From Dehalococcoidia bacterium (lineage in GTDB: Bacteria; Chloroflexota; Dehalococcoidia; UBA2979): a DNA stretch of 42,243 nucleotides. Location: the NCBI GenBank assembly GCA_009692705.1, contig SHYR01000008.1, forward strand, positions 1 through 42,243, written 5' to 3'. Below, piece by piece: positions 15,783 through 24,005 of the stretch; position 1 is the stretch's first letter, and every line of letters begins with the position of its first letter. A model generated the notes under the pieces. That model was given only the letters and a program-made list of their open reading frames with translations, was not told the origin of the DNA and made no database searches. A program made the translations under genes and the position numbers.

Positions 15783-16951
15783 CGATCACTCAGCGCGACA
15801 TCGACCGACGCCTGCTCGGCGGCGTCTGTGCCCGCCTCGCGCGACGCTACGACTACGACGTGACCGGGGTGCGCGTCGCCACCGTGGCGCTCGCGCTGCT
15901 CACCGCCGGGCTGGGCGGCGTGGCGTACGTGGCGCTCTGGCTGCTGCTGCCGCCCGCCACAGCGCCCATCGCTCCCGCCGCGCCTGCACCTGCCGCGGCG
16001 CTGTACGGACCGGTGGCGGGCGATCTTCCGCGCGTCGACGAGGCGCTGCGCGCGCTGGCGGAGGTGAAGTCCCCGTGGCTGCGACAGATGATCGAGACGG
16101 TCGTGGGCGGCGGCGGGAAGCGCATGCGCCCCGCGATCGCGCTGCTGGCGGGCCGCTTCGGCAGCTACGACCTCGCGCTGCTGGTGCCGCTGGCGGCTAG
16201 CGTCGAGCTGCTGCACACGGCGACGCTGGTGCACGACGATGTGATCGACGGCGCGACGCAGCGGCGGGGCCAGCCGACGCCGTCTGCGCTGTTCGGCAAC
16301 GCCGCGAGCGTGATGCTCGGCGACTATCTGTTCGCGCATGCCGCCGACCTCGTGGCGCAAACCGGCAACGTGCGTGTGATCCGCAACTTCGCCGCGACGC
16401 TGCGGGTGATGGCCGGCGGCGAGCTGCAGCAGGACCTCTCTGCCTTCGAGTACTCTGAGGACGTGCAGCGCTATCTCGAGCGCATCGGCGGCAAGACGGC
16501 GTCGCTGTTTGCGACGGCGGCGGAGGGCGGGGCAATCATAACGGGGGCGACGGAGGCCGAGGTGGCGGCGCTGCGGCGCTACGGCGAATCGCTCGGCACG
16601 GCGTTCCAGGTGGTCGACGATGTGCTGGACCTCACCGGCGACCAGCAGGAGATGGGCAAGCCCGTCGGCTCCGACCTGCGCGAGGGGACGCTGACGCTGC
16701 CCGCCCTGCTCTACCTGCAGGACGCGCCCGCCGATAACCCGGTGAAGCGGGCCTTCGACGACCCTTCAGACGAGGAACTGCTGGAGCGCGCGATCGCCGC
16801 GATCCGCGCCTCCGACGCGCTGCCAGGCGCGATGGTGGCGGCGCGCGGCTTTGGCGACCAGGCGCGCGAGGCGCTGGCAGCGCTGCCGCCGGGTGAGGCG
16901 CGCACGGCGCTTGAGGGCCTGATCGATTACGTTCTGGAGCGCCGCAGCTAG
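15779..16951 (+). CDS. PspC domain fused to polyprenyl diphosphate synthase
   Basis: A 390-residue fusion. Residues ~3-58 match PspC: DIDRRLLGGVCARLARRYDY followed by a membrane segment ending YVALWLLLPP. An Ala/Pro linker (~59-75) leads into an all-helical trans-isoprenyl diphosphate synthase with GKRMRP (~114), first Asp-rich motif DDVID (153-157), GKTASLF and second Asp-rich motif DDVLD (280-284). The C-terminal half should elongate allylic diphosphates for quinone or carrier-lipid synthesis. The PspC part would tether it to the membrane and may sense envelope stress (inference). ATG overlaps the tatD stop in ATGA. A diverged copy of its last nine codons follows the stop. Confidence 0.9.
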   Translation: MTITQRDIDRRLLGGVCARLARRYDYDVTGVRVATVALALLTAGLGGVAYVALWLLLPPATAPIAPAAPAPAAALYGPVAGDLPRVDEALRALAEVKSPWLRQMIETVVGGGGKRMRPAIALLAGRFGSYDLALLVPLAASVELLHTATLVHDDVIDGATQRRGQPTPSALFGNAASVMLGDYLFAHAADLVAQTGNVRVIRNFAATLRVMAGGELQQDLSAFEYSEDVQRYLERIGGKTASLFATAAEGGAIITGATEAEVAALRRYGESLGTAFQVVDDVLDLTGDQQEMGKPVGSDLREGTLTLPALLYLQDAPADNPVKRAFDDPSDEELLERAIAAIRASDALPGAMVAARGFGDQAREALAALPPGEARTALEGLIDYVLERRS

Positions 16952-16986
16952 AGCGCGGCGACTGGGTGCTGGAGCGCCGCAGCTAG
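16925..16986 (+). repeat. Diverged tandem copy of the last nine codons of the polyprenyl synthase gene
   Basis: 16925-16951 encodes D-Y-V-L-E-R-R-S-stop and 16960-16986 would encode D-W-V-L-E-R-R-S-stop. The last 18 nt (CTGGAGCGCCGCAGCTAG) are identical. The two units start 35 nt apart, so the second is out of frame with the gene. The second copy also contains the recO stop on the other strand. Confidence 0.85.
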
Positions 16987-17795
16987 CGCGCGGCTCCCGC
17001 GTCGCGCTCGGCAGCGGCGGTCGCCGCCATCCCAGCCCGCCGCGCTTCCGTGATGAACCGCTGGCCGGTTAACTCGCGCTCCGCGACGCTCTCGACCAGG
17101 CGGTGCATCACGCGCTCCAGCGCGGCGGCCAGCGGCGGGGTGAGGCGGATGCGCGCCGCCTGCTCGTAGGGTCCGTCCTGGATCGCTCGCAGCACCTTCA
17201 ACGTGGCGGCATCCAGCGCAGCGGCATCAGGATGCGCGGGGCGGCACGCGGGGCAGACGAGGCCGCCGCCGAGCGCCGACCAGGCGATCGCCTCCGCCGA
17301 CACGGCCGCGCCGCAGCCGATGCAGTGCCGCCACTCGGGCCGGAAGCCGGCGGCGTCGAGCAGCGCCAGCTCGAAGCTGCGTGTGACGAGGTGCAGGCCG
17401 TCGCCGCGCGTGATCCGCAGCAGCGCGGCGTGTAGCAGCGCGTAGAGATCACCCGTGTCCTCCTGCTCGATCGTGAAACGGTCCGCCATTTCGGCTAGGT
17501 ACATCGCGGTGCTGAGGCGGTCCAGGTCTTCGTGCAGCCCGCCGAAGGCGTCGAGCGTCTGTGCCTGGGTGACGATGTCGAGCGTGCGGCCGTGCGCGAG
17601 CACCACCTCCACGCGCGTCGCGGGCTCCAGGTGCCCGGCGAGCTTGCTGCGTGGGCGGAGCACGCCCTTCGCGACGGCGTCGCGCTTGCCGCGGCCGGGG
17701 GTGAGGAAGGTGACGATGCGGTCGGCGTCACCGAGGCGGCGGTGACGCAGCACCAGCGCCTCGGTCTTGATCACGCGGGGAACGCGGGCGGGCAT
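16983..17795 (-). CDS. recO: DNA repair protein RecO
   Basis: This 270-residue RecFOR-pathway protein loads RecA with RecR. An N-terminal OB fold (IKTEALVLRHRRLGDADRIV, GRGKRDAVAKGVLRPRSKLAG, residues ~8-80) precedes a helical domain. A zinc motif is formed by CIGCG (~158) and CPAC (~180). ATG at 17795. It lies 31 nt downstream of a small membrane ORF that itself overlaps recR, so recombination genes dnaX-recR-x-recO form one operon. Its stop lies inside the duplicated end of the convergent gene. Confidence 0.93.
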   Translation of the reverse strand: MPARVPRVIKTEALVLRHRRLGDADRIVTFLTPGRGKRDAVAKGVLRPRSKLAGHLEPATRVEVVLAHGRTLDIVTQAQTLDAFGGLHEDLDRLSTAMYLAEMADRFTIEQEDTGDLYALLHAALLRITRGDGLHLVTRSFELALLDAAGFRPEWRHCIGCGAAVSAEAIAWSALGGGLVCPACRPAHPDAAALDAATLKVLRAIQDGPYEQAARIRLTPPLAAALERVMHRLVESVAERELTGQRFITEARRAGMAATAAAERDAGAAR

Positions 17796-17826
17796 CGCGG
17801 GGTGAGCGGCTGCGCTGCGGTGAGCG

Positions 17827-18036
17827 CTAGCGCCGCCGCCGCGCCTTCAGTTTCTCCGAGAGCCACAGCGAGCCGAGCACGGCCAGCGAGAACTCGGAGG
17901 CGAAGAAGAGCGTCGCTTCGAGCGACGCACGCTGGAAGGAGAACAGGATCACGACGGCCACGAACGTGATGCCGGCGCCCAGCCACCAGACCGCGCAGCT
18001 CCGCCACCAGCGGATGAGGCACCGCAGCAGGTACAT
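17827..18036 (-). CDS. Small two-helix membrane protein between recR and recO
   Basis: The 69-residue ORF has two hydrophobic segments (about residues 17-34 and 42-58), positively charged Arg/Trp-rich ends and a final KLKARRRR. Its ATG overlaps the recR stop by one base (TGATG), which supports real translation. No family is recognised. It could be a small helper of the operon or unrelated. Confidence 0.6.
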   Translation of the reverse strand: MYLLRCLIRWWRSCAVWWLGAGITFVAVVILFSFQRASLEATLFFASEFSLAVLGSLWLSEKLKARRRR

Positions 18037-18659
18037 CAGCGCACCTCCTGCCGAAACTCGATCGCGCGCCCAAGCGTGAGGTCGTCGGCGTATTCGAGGT
18101 CGGCGCCCGCGGGGAGGCCGCGCGCCAGCCGCGTCACGCGCACGCCGAGCGGCTGCAGCAGTCGCGCGAGGTACATCGCGGTGGCCTCGCCCTCGAGGTT
18201 GGGGTTGGTGGCGACGATCACCTCGTGCACCTCCGTGTCGACGTCGCGCAAGCGGGCCAGCAGCTCGGCGATCTTGACATCCTCGGGGCCCACGCCGTCG
18301 GCCGGCGAGATCACGCCGTGCAGGACATGGAAGAGCCCACCGTAGCCGCGTGTGCGCTCGATCGCCAGCACGTCGAGCGGCTCCTCGACGACGCAGATCA
18401 CCGTGCGGTCACGCGAGGGGTCGAGGCAGATGGAGCAGGGCGACTGGTGCGAGACGTTAAAGCAGCGCTCACAGAGCCGCACGCGCTCCTTGACTTCGAT
18501 CAGGGCGGCGGCGAGCGTGCGCGCCTCCTCCTCGGGGGCACGCAGCACGTGGTAGGCGAGGCGCTGCGCGGACTTGGGCCCGATGCCGGGCAGGCGGTGG
18601 AAGGCCTCGATCAACCGCGCGATCGGCGAAGCGGTCGCGTCGGCGCGGCGGTCGTGCAA
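18036..18659 (-). CDS. recR: Recombination mediator RecR
   Basis: A 207-residue RecFOR component. The HhH region RLPGIGPKSAQRLAYHVL (~23-40) precedes a zinc motif CERC..C..C (~65-80). The Toprim domain has VEEPLDVLAIE and EVIVATNPNLEGEATAMYLA, with the tail RGLPAGADLEYADDLTLGRA. The only plausible start is TTG at 18659, 6 nt after the dnaX stop. dnaX-recR adjacency is widely conserved (usually with the DNA-binding gene ybaB between; no ybaB here). Confidence 0.94.
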   Translation of the reverse strand: MHDRRADATASPIARLIEAFHRLPGIGPKSAQRLAYHVLRAPEEEARTLAAALIEVKERVRLCERCFNVSHQSPCSICLDPSRDRTVICVVEEPLDVLAIERTRGYGGLFHVLHGVISPADGVGPEDVKIAELLARLRDVDTEVHEVIVATNPNLEGEATAMYLARLLQPLGVRVTRLARGLPAGADLEYADDLTLGRAIEFRQEVR

Positions 18660-18665
18660 GCGGCC

Positions 18666-20453
18666 CTACTCCTGCGCGCGGCGGGCGCCGAGCTTGAGCG
18701 CCTCGTCCACCAGGTGGCCGCCGCCCTGGGGCGTGGCAGCGGCGGCTGCGCCGGAGGGCTGGAGCGCTTCCCACAGCACGGGCTGCACCTCGATCGGGCG
18801 GCCGACGATCTCGGAGACCACCTCGCGGATCGCCTGCATCACCTTGCCGTCATCCACCGTCTTCACCATCTCCACCAGGTTGGCGTAGCGGAACCCGATC
18901 TGCAGTGTATCGGCGTCGAATGACTTGATGTAGCACGGCGAGTTCAGCAGCGCGCCAGCGCGGAAGTGGCGCTCGCGCGCCGCCTCCTGGATCGCGCCCC
19001 ACTGCGCGCGCACCGCGGCCAGCTGCGGCGACACTTCCCCCTCGCTGAGTGGCAGGAACGCGCGCGACGTGGTGCGGCCACCCCGGCCCTCGGGGGCGTC
19101 GGGCGGCGGTACGATCGCCGCCGGGCGACGCTCATCGCGCAGCTGCGGGCCCCGGGGCGCGGTCGGCGCGCGCGGCGCGCGGGGGGCACGCGCGGCGACC
19201 GGCTGCGCGTGCTCACGGGCGGTCGGCGTGGGGCGCGGGCGTTCGCGTGGTGCCTGCGCGGCGGGAACGGGCGGCGGGGGCACGGCGAGTGCGGCGTCGT
19301 CTGCCCCCACGGCCAGCGCGGCGAAGGCGATCTCGGCGGGCAGCGCGTCGTAGGCATCGCCGGCGAAGTCGACCTCGGCGAGCGCGCGCAGCGCCGTCAC
19401 CACGTCGTTCGCCGAGCAGCCGCTCGCGGTCGCGCGCAGCGCCGAGAGCTCGGAGTCGGCAAGCTTGAGCTGGGCCTCGCCGCCGGCCTTCAGCAGCAGC
19501 AGGCTGCGCAGCGTATCGACCACCTGGCGCAGGAAGGTGCGGATCTCGAGGCCGTCGTCGCGCGCACCGGAGAGCACGGCGAGCCCGGCCGCGAGATCGC
19601 GCTGCACGGCGGCGCGCGCCAGCGCGCCCGCGCGGGCGTCCACGGCTAGCCCGAGGCCGTCGCGGATGGCGTCCAGCGAGAGCTCGCGGCCGTGGTAGGC
19701 GGCAAGCTGGTCGAGCAGGCTCACGGCGTCGCGCAGCGAGCCGGTAGCCTGCCGTGCGATCAACTCGAGGCCGCCCGCGGCCACGGCCAGATATTCACCG
19801 CGCGCGATCGCGCCGAGGCGCTCCGCCACCGCGTCGAGCGCGATGCGACGGAAGTCGAAGCGCTGGCAGCGCGAGAGGATGGTCGCCGGGAGCTTGTGTG
19901 GCTCGGTAGTCGCGAGCACGAAGATCACGTGCGGCGGCGGCTCCTCGAGCGTCTTCAGCAGCGCGTTGAACGCCGGCTCGGTGAGCATGTGGACCTCGTC
20001 GATGAGGTACACCTTGTAGCGCGCGCGGTTGGGTGAGATGCCAGCGTTCTCACGCAGCCGGCGCACCTCGTCGATGCCGCGGTTCGAGGCGGCATCGAGC
20101 TCGATCAGGTCCAGCGGCTCCCCGGCGAGAAACGCGACGCAGGTCGCGCAGGTGTTGTCTGGCTCGCCGTCCTGTGGCGTGGGGCAGTTGACCGCGCGCG
20201 CCATGATGCGCGCGGCGCTGGTCTTGCCGGTGCCGCGCGGACCGGAGAAGAGGTACGCGTGCGCGGGCGCGCCCGCGCGCACGGCGTTGCGCAGCGTGGT
20301 GGTCACCGGTTCCTGGCCGACCAGCTCGTCGAAGCGGCGGGGCCGCCACTTGCGGTACAGCACCTGCTGGCGGACAGGCTCCAGCCGCGACGGACCGGCC
20401 GCCTCCGGTTCGAGTTCGGCGCCGAGCAGCGGCATGGTGATCGGGTCGGTCAA
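18666..20453 (-). CDS. dnaX: DNA polymerase III subunits gamma/tau
   Basis: The 595-residue clamp-loader ATPase. VLYRKWRPRRFDELVGQ opens the AAA+ domain. Walker A is GPRGTGKTSAARIMAR (~71-86). A zinc module lies around NCPTPQ...NTCATC, Walker B is YLIDEVHML, and sensor 1 is FVLATTEPHKLP. Domain III follows (~250-380), then a Pro/Ala/Arg-rich linker (~390-450) and a tau-like C-terminal domain (VRAQWGAIQEAARERHFRAG). The long ORF starts at TTG 20453; ATG 20435 is an alternative. First gene of the dnaX-recR-x-recO set. Confidence 0.94.
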   Translation of the reverse strand: MTDPITMPLLGAELEPEAAGPSRLEPVRQQVLYRKWRPRRFDELVGQEPVTTTLRNAVRAGAPAHAYLFSGPRGTGKTSAARIMARAVNCPTPQDGEPDNTCATCVAFLAGEPLDLIELDAASNRGIDEVRRLRENAGISPNRARYKVYLIDEVHMLTEPAFNALLKTLEEPPPHVIFVLATTEPHKLPATILSRCQRFDFRRIALDAVAERLGAIARGEYLAVAAGGLELIARQATGSLRDAVSLLDQLAAYHGRELSLDAIRDGLGLAVDARAGALARAAVQRDLAAGLAVLSGARDDGLEIRTFLRQVVDTLRSLLLLKAGGEAQLKLADSELSALRATASGCSANDVVTALRALAEVDFAGDAYDALPAEIAFAALAVGADDAALAVPPPPVPAAQAPRERPRPTPTAREHAQPVAARAPRAPRAPTAPRGPQLRDERRPAAIVPPPDAPEGRGGRTTSRAFLPLSEGEVSPQLAAVRAQWGAIQEAARERHFRAGALLNSPCYIKSFDADTLQIGFRYANLVEMVKTVDDGKVMQAIREVVSEIVGRPIEVQPVLWEALQPSGAAAAATPQGGGHLVDEALKLGARRAQE

Positions 20454-20524
20454 CGCGCCCCCGCAAGCCCGGGGGGAGTCCGGGCGCGGCCAGTGTACAC
20501 GAGGCCCGGCGGCGGCCGCGACGC

Positions 20525-21031
20525 TCAGGCGCGGTCCTCGTGCCCACGCCAGGCGTGTACGCGGGCGCCCAGCTCCAGCTCCTCGCGCGCGCGCATCGCC
20601 GCGTCCTCAGCGGCCGTCTCGTGGTCGTAGCCGAGCAGGTGCAGCAGGCCGTGCAGCGCGAGATGCGCTAGCTCCTCGTCGAGCGCCAGCCCCGCGCGAC
20701 GCGCTTGCCGCCGCGCAGTGGAGACCGAGACCGCGATGTCGCCGAGGTAGCGCGCGCCGCCTTCGGCCGGGTCGCCGCCGGGGAACGGCTCGCCCTCCGC
20801 GCCCTCCTCGCCTTCCGCGGTGGGGAACGACAGCACGTCGGTCGGCTCGTCGAGGCCGCGGTGCTCGCGGTTCAGGCGCCGCAGCAGGGCGTCGCCCGCG
20901 AGCACGAGCGTGAGCGAGGCGTCCCCCGCGCCCTCGGCCGCCAGCACGCGTTCCAGCAGCGCGCGCAGCGGCTCCGGGGCGAGGCCCCGCGTGGCCGGCC
21001 CCTGGAGCTCGATGGCGATTTCGGGTGGCAC
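20525..21031 (-). CDS. ybeY: Endoribonuclease YbeY (rRNA maturation)
   Basis: A 168-residue zinc metalloprotein involved in 16S rRNA 3'-end maturation and ribosome quality control. The signature HLALHGLLHLLGYDH is present (HGxLHLxGYDH with three zinc-binding His). LNREHRGLDEPTDVLSFP and YLGDIAVSV are the other family blocks. The GTG at 21031 (VPPEIAIELQ) is 32 nt after the nuoN stop; the longer ORF in the track runs into nuoN. Probably last gene of the nuo transcript. Confidence 0.92.
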   Translation of the reverse strand: MPPEIAIELQGPATRGLAPEPLRALLERVLAAEGAGDASLTLVLAGDALLRRLNREHRGLDEPTDVLSFPTAEGEEGAEGEPFPGGDPAEGGARYLGDIAVSVSTARRQARRAGLALDEELAHLALHGLLHLLGYDHETAAEDAAMRAREELELGARVHAWRGHEDRA

Positions 21032-21063
21032 CGGTGTCGGGTCGGAGCGCCCGCGCCGCCGGG

Positions 21064-22527
21064 CTACTGCAGCGCCTCGGCGGCGCGCTGCGCGGCCGAG
21101 ATCAGCGGCGCGGGCACGAGGCCGAAGAACAGCACGCCGGCGGCCGCGAGCGTGAGCAGGCCCTGCACCGGCAGCGCCGCCGTTATGGAGGTGCCCTCCA
21201 GCGGCTCGTCGAGCACGATCGTGCGCGCCCAGCGCAGGTAGTAAAAGGCGGAGACGGCGGTGTTCAGCACCGCGACCACGACCAGCCAGACGAGCCACGG
21301 CTCGCCCGCCTGCACGGCGCCGTTGAAGATGTAGAGCTTGGCGAGGAAGCCCGCGGTGGGCGGGATGCCGGTGAGCGAGAGCAGGCAGAGCACGAGGATC
21401 GAGGCGAGCCATGGCGAGCGCCGCAGCAGCCCGGCGTAGTCCCGCATTTCGTCGGAGCCGATGCGCTCGGAGACCGCGATCACGGCGATGAACACGCCGA
21501 GGTTGGCGGCGGTATAGGTGCCGAGGAAGAACAGCACGCCGGAGGGCCCGATCGTGCTCCCGGCGGCGACTGCCGCCAGCCCGACCGCAATGTTGCCCGC
21601 CTGCGCGATCGAGGAATAGGCGAGCAGCCGCTTCACGTCGGTCTGGAGGATCGCGGCGGTGTTGCCGAAGGTCATGGAGACGCCCGCGACCACGGCGAAC
21701 AGCGCCGACCAGTCGTGGGAGATGATCGTGCCGCCGCCGCCGAGCCCGGCGTAGAAGACGCGCAGCACGACGGCGAAGGCCGCGGCCTTTGAGGCGACGG
21801 CGAGGAAGCTGGTCACAGGCGTCGGCGCGCCCTGGTACACGTCCGGCACCCAGGCGTGGAAGGGCGCGGTCGCCATCTTGAAGCCGAGACCAGCCGCCAC
21901 CAGCACGAACGCGAGGATCAGCGCCAGCCGCGTCTCCTCGTGCCCCGCGGCGACGTAGGCGGCGATGCCGGGCAGCGCGGTGGTGCCGGCGAGCCCGAAC
22001 AGCAGCGCGAAGCCGTACAGCAGCACCGCCGCCGAGACCGCGCCCGTCAGCAGGTACTTTAATCCCGCCTCCGACGAGCGCGCGTCGCGGCCGATCCCCG
22101 CGAGCACGAACTGCGCGATCGCGGTGGTCTCGAGGGCGATGAAGACCGAGACGAGGTCATTCGCCTGCGTGAGCAGCACCATCGCCCCGGTGGCGACCAG
22201 CAGCAGCGCATAGAACTCGGCGGCGTTGTCGCTGCGGCGCGCGAACTCGGTAGCGGCGACCGTCACCGCCGCGGCGACCGCGATCAGCAGGAACGCGAAG
22301 AAGAGCGCGAAGCGATCCATCACCACCGCGCCGTCGAAGGCCGTCCCCGCCGACCCGGTGAGCGCGTGCCAGAGCGTGTAGCCGAAGGCGGCCGCGAGCG
22401 TGAGCAGCGCGAGCGCGAGCACCGGCGCTCGGCGCGGCTGCACGAGGTCCCAGGTCAGCAGCGCACCAGCGCCGCCGAACAGCACGACGACGGGGCCGAT
22501 GAGGTGGAACTGGTCCCAGGCGCTCAT
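21064..22527 (-). CDS. nuoN: NADH-quinone oxidoreductase subunit N
   Basis: This 487-residue antiporter-like membrane subunit of complex I carries about 14 helices (e.g. IGPVVVLFGGAGALLTWDL, YLLTGAVSAAVLLYGFALLFG). It has the proton-channel core motifs GLGFKMATAPFHAWVPDVYQ and KRLLAYSSIAQAGNIAVGL. ATG at 22527 overlaps the nuoM TAA by one base (TAATG). The track extends it upstream into nuoM without support. Confidence 0.95.
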   Translation of the reverse strand: MSAWDQFHLIGPVVVLFGGAGALLTWDLVQPRRAPVLALALLTLAAAFGYTLWHALTGSAGTAFDGAVVMDRFALFFAFLLIAVAAAVTVAATEFARRSDNAAEFYALLLVATGAMVLLTQANDLVSVFIALETTAIAQFVLAGIGRDARSSEAGLKYLLTGAVSAAVLLYGFALLFGLAGTTALPGIAAYVAAGHEETRLALILAFVLVAAGLGFKMATAPFHAWVPDVYQGAPTPVTSFLAVASKAAAFAVVLRVFYAGLGGGGTIISHDWSALFAVVAGVSMTFGNTAAILQTDVKRLLAYSSIAQAGNIAVGLAAVAAGSTIGPSGVLFFLGTYTAANLGVFIAVIAVSERIGSDEMRDYAGLLRRSPWLASILVLCLLSLTGIPPTAGFLAKLYIFNGAVQAGEPWLVWLVVVAVLNTAVSAFYYLRWARTIVLDEPLEGTSITAALPVQGLLTLAAAGVLFFGLVPAPLISAAQRAAEALQ

Positions 22528-23996
22528 TACCCGGCCCCCACGATCGCCGCGATCGGCGCCACGCCGCTCTCGACGGCGGTAGTGAGCAGCGCCGGGTAGA
22601 CGCCGACGGCGACGATCGCCAGCACCATCCCCGCCATCACGGTGCGCTCCCACCATGCGGTGGCGTCGGTGAGCTGCGCCCAGCGCGCGGCCGGCGGCCC
22701 GGTGAAGACGCGCTGCAGGGCCCACAGGATGTAGCCGGCCGCGAGCACGACGCCGAACACGGAGGTGATCGTCGCGGCCGGGTGCGCGTCGAGCGCGCCG
22801 AGGAAGACCGTGATCTCGGCGACGAACCCGCTCAGCCCGGGCAGGCCGAGCGCGGCGAGCCCGGCGACGATCGTCACGGTCCCGAGCACCGGGAGGCGAT
22901 GCAGCAAGCCGCTCAGCTCTGGGAGCTGGCGCGTGTGCGTGCGGTCGTAGATCAGCCCCACGGTGATGAAGAGCAGGCCCGTGATCGTGCCGTGCGTGAA
23001 CATCTGCAGCGCCGCGCCGGAGAGGCCCACGGCTCCCATCGTCGCCACGCCGAGCAGCACGTAGCCCATGTGCGAGACCGACGAGTACGCGATCAGGCGC
23101 TTCAGGTCGCGCTGCTGGAGCGTGAGGATCGCGCCGTAGACCACCGACACCGCCGCGATCGCGGCGAGCAGCACACGGAAGTCACGTGCCTCACCGGGTA
23201 GGATCGGCAGCGCGATGCGCAGGATGCCGTAGCCACCCATCTTCAGCAGCACGCCGGCCAGCAGCACGGAGACCGCCGTGGGGGCGTCGGTGTGGGCGTC
23301 GGGCAGCCAGGTGTGGAACGGCACCACCGGCAGCTTGACGAGAAAGGCGGCCATCACCGCCCAGAACACCAGCGACAGCGGCACCAGCGCCTGCTGCGGC
23401 GGTTGGGCGGTGAGCACGGCGATGTCGAAGCTGCCGCCGGCGAGGCCGAGCACGAGGAAGCCGACGAGCATGAAGGCGGAGCCGACGATCGTGAACAGCA
23501 CGAACTTCATCGCGCTGTACTCCTTGCGGCCCGTGCCCCAGATGCTGATCAGCAGGTACATCGGTAGCAGCTCCAGCTCCCAGAAGAGGAAGAACTGGAT
23601 CAGATCCAGCGACATGAATACGCCGCCCACCGCCGACTCGAGCAGCAGCAGCCACGCGTAGTACTCGCGCGGGCGCAGCTCGACGCGCCACGAGACCAAC
23701 ACCGAGGCCAGCGACAGCAGCCCGGTCAGCAGCACCATCGGCGCCGACAGGCCGTCGACGCCGAGCGCGTACTGCACGGTGAAGCCGGACTGGTGCGTAT
23801 TGATCCAGGTGAAGCGGTCCACGAACTGGTAGCCGGCGATGTCTGGATCGAAGCGCACGAAGATCAGCACCGAGAGCGCGAAGGCCAGCGACGAGAAGAT
23901 CAACGCGATCCACTTCGCGCGCGCCTCGTCCGCGCGGCGCGTGATCGCGAGCAGAGCGGCGCCGGTCGCCGGCAGCAGCAGGAACAGCGTCAGCAT
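22527..23996 (-). CDS. nuoM: NADH-quinone oxidoreductase subunit M
   Basis: A 489-residue proton-pumping subunit. SAVGGVFMSLDLIQFFLFWE (membrane Glu), VKLPVVPFHTWLPDAHTDAP and KRLIAYSSVSHMGYVLLGV are NuoM/antiporter signatures. Multi-pass throughout. It is 9 nt downstream of nuoL and overlaps nuoN by one base. Confidence 0.95.
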   Translation of the reverse strand: MLTLFLLLPATGAALLAITRRADEARAKWIALIFSSLAFALSVLIFVRFDPDIAGYQFVDRFTWINTHQSGFTVQYALGVDGLSAPMVLLTGLLSLASVLVSWRVELRPREYYAWLLLLESAVGGVFMSLDLIQFFLFWELELLPMYLLISIWGTGRKEYSAMKFVLFTIVGSAFMLVGFLVLGLAGGSFDIAVLTAQPPQQALVPLSLVFWAVMAAFLVKLPVVPFHTWLPDAHTDAPTAVSVLLAGVLLKMGGYGILRIALPILPGEARDFRVLLAAIAAVSVVYGAILTLQQRDLKRLIAYSSVSHMGYVLLGVATMGAVGLSGAALQMFTHGTITGLLFITVGLIYDRTHTRQLPELSGLLHRLPVLGTVTIVAGLAALGLPGLSGFVAEITVFLGALDAHPAATITSVFGVVLAAGYILWALQRVFTGPPAARWAQLTDATAWWERTVMAGMVLAIVAVGVYPALLTTAVESGVAPIAAIVGAG

Positions 23997-24005
23997 CGCG
24001 CTCCC

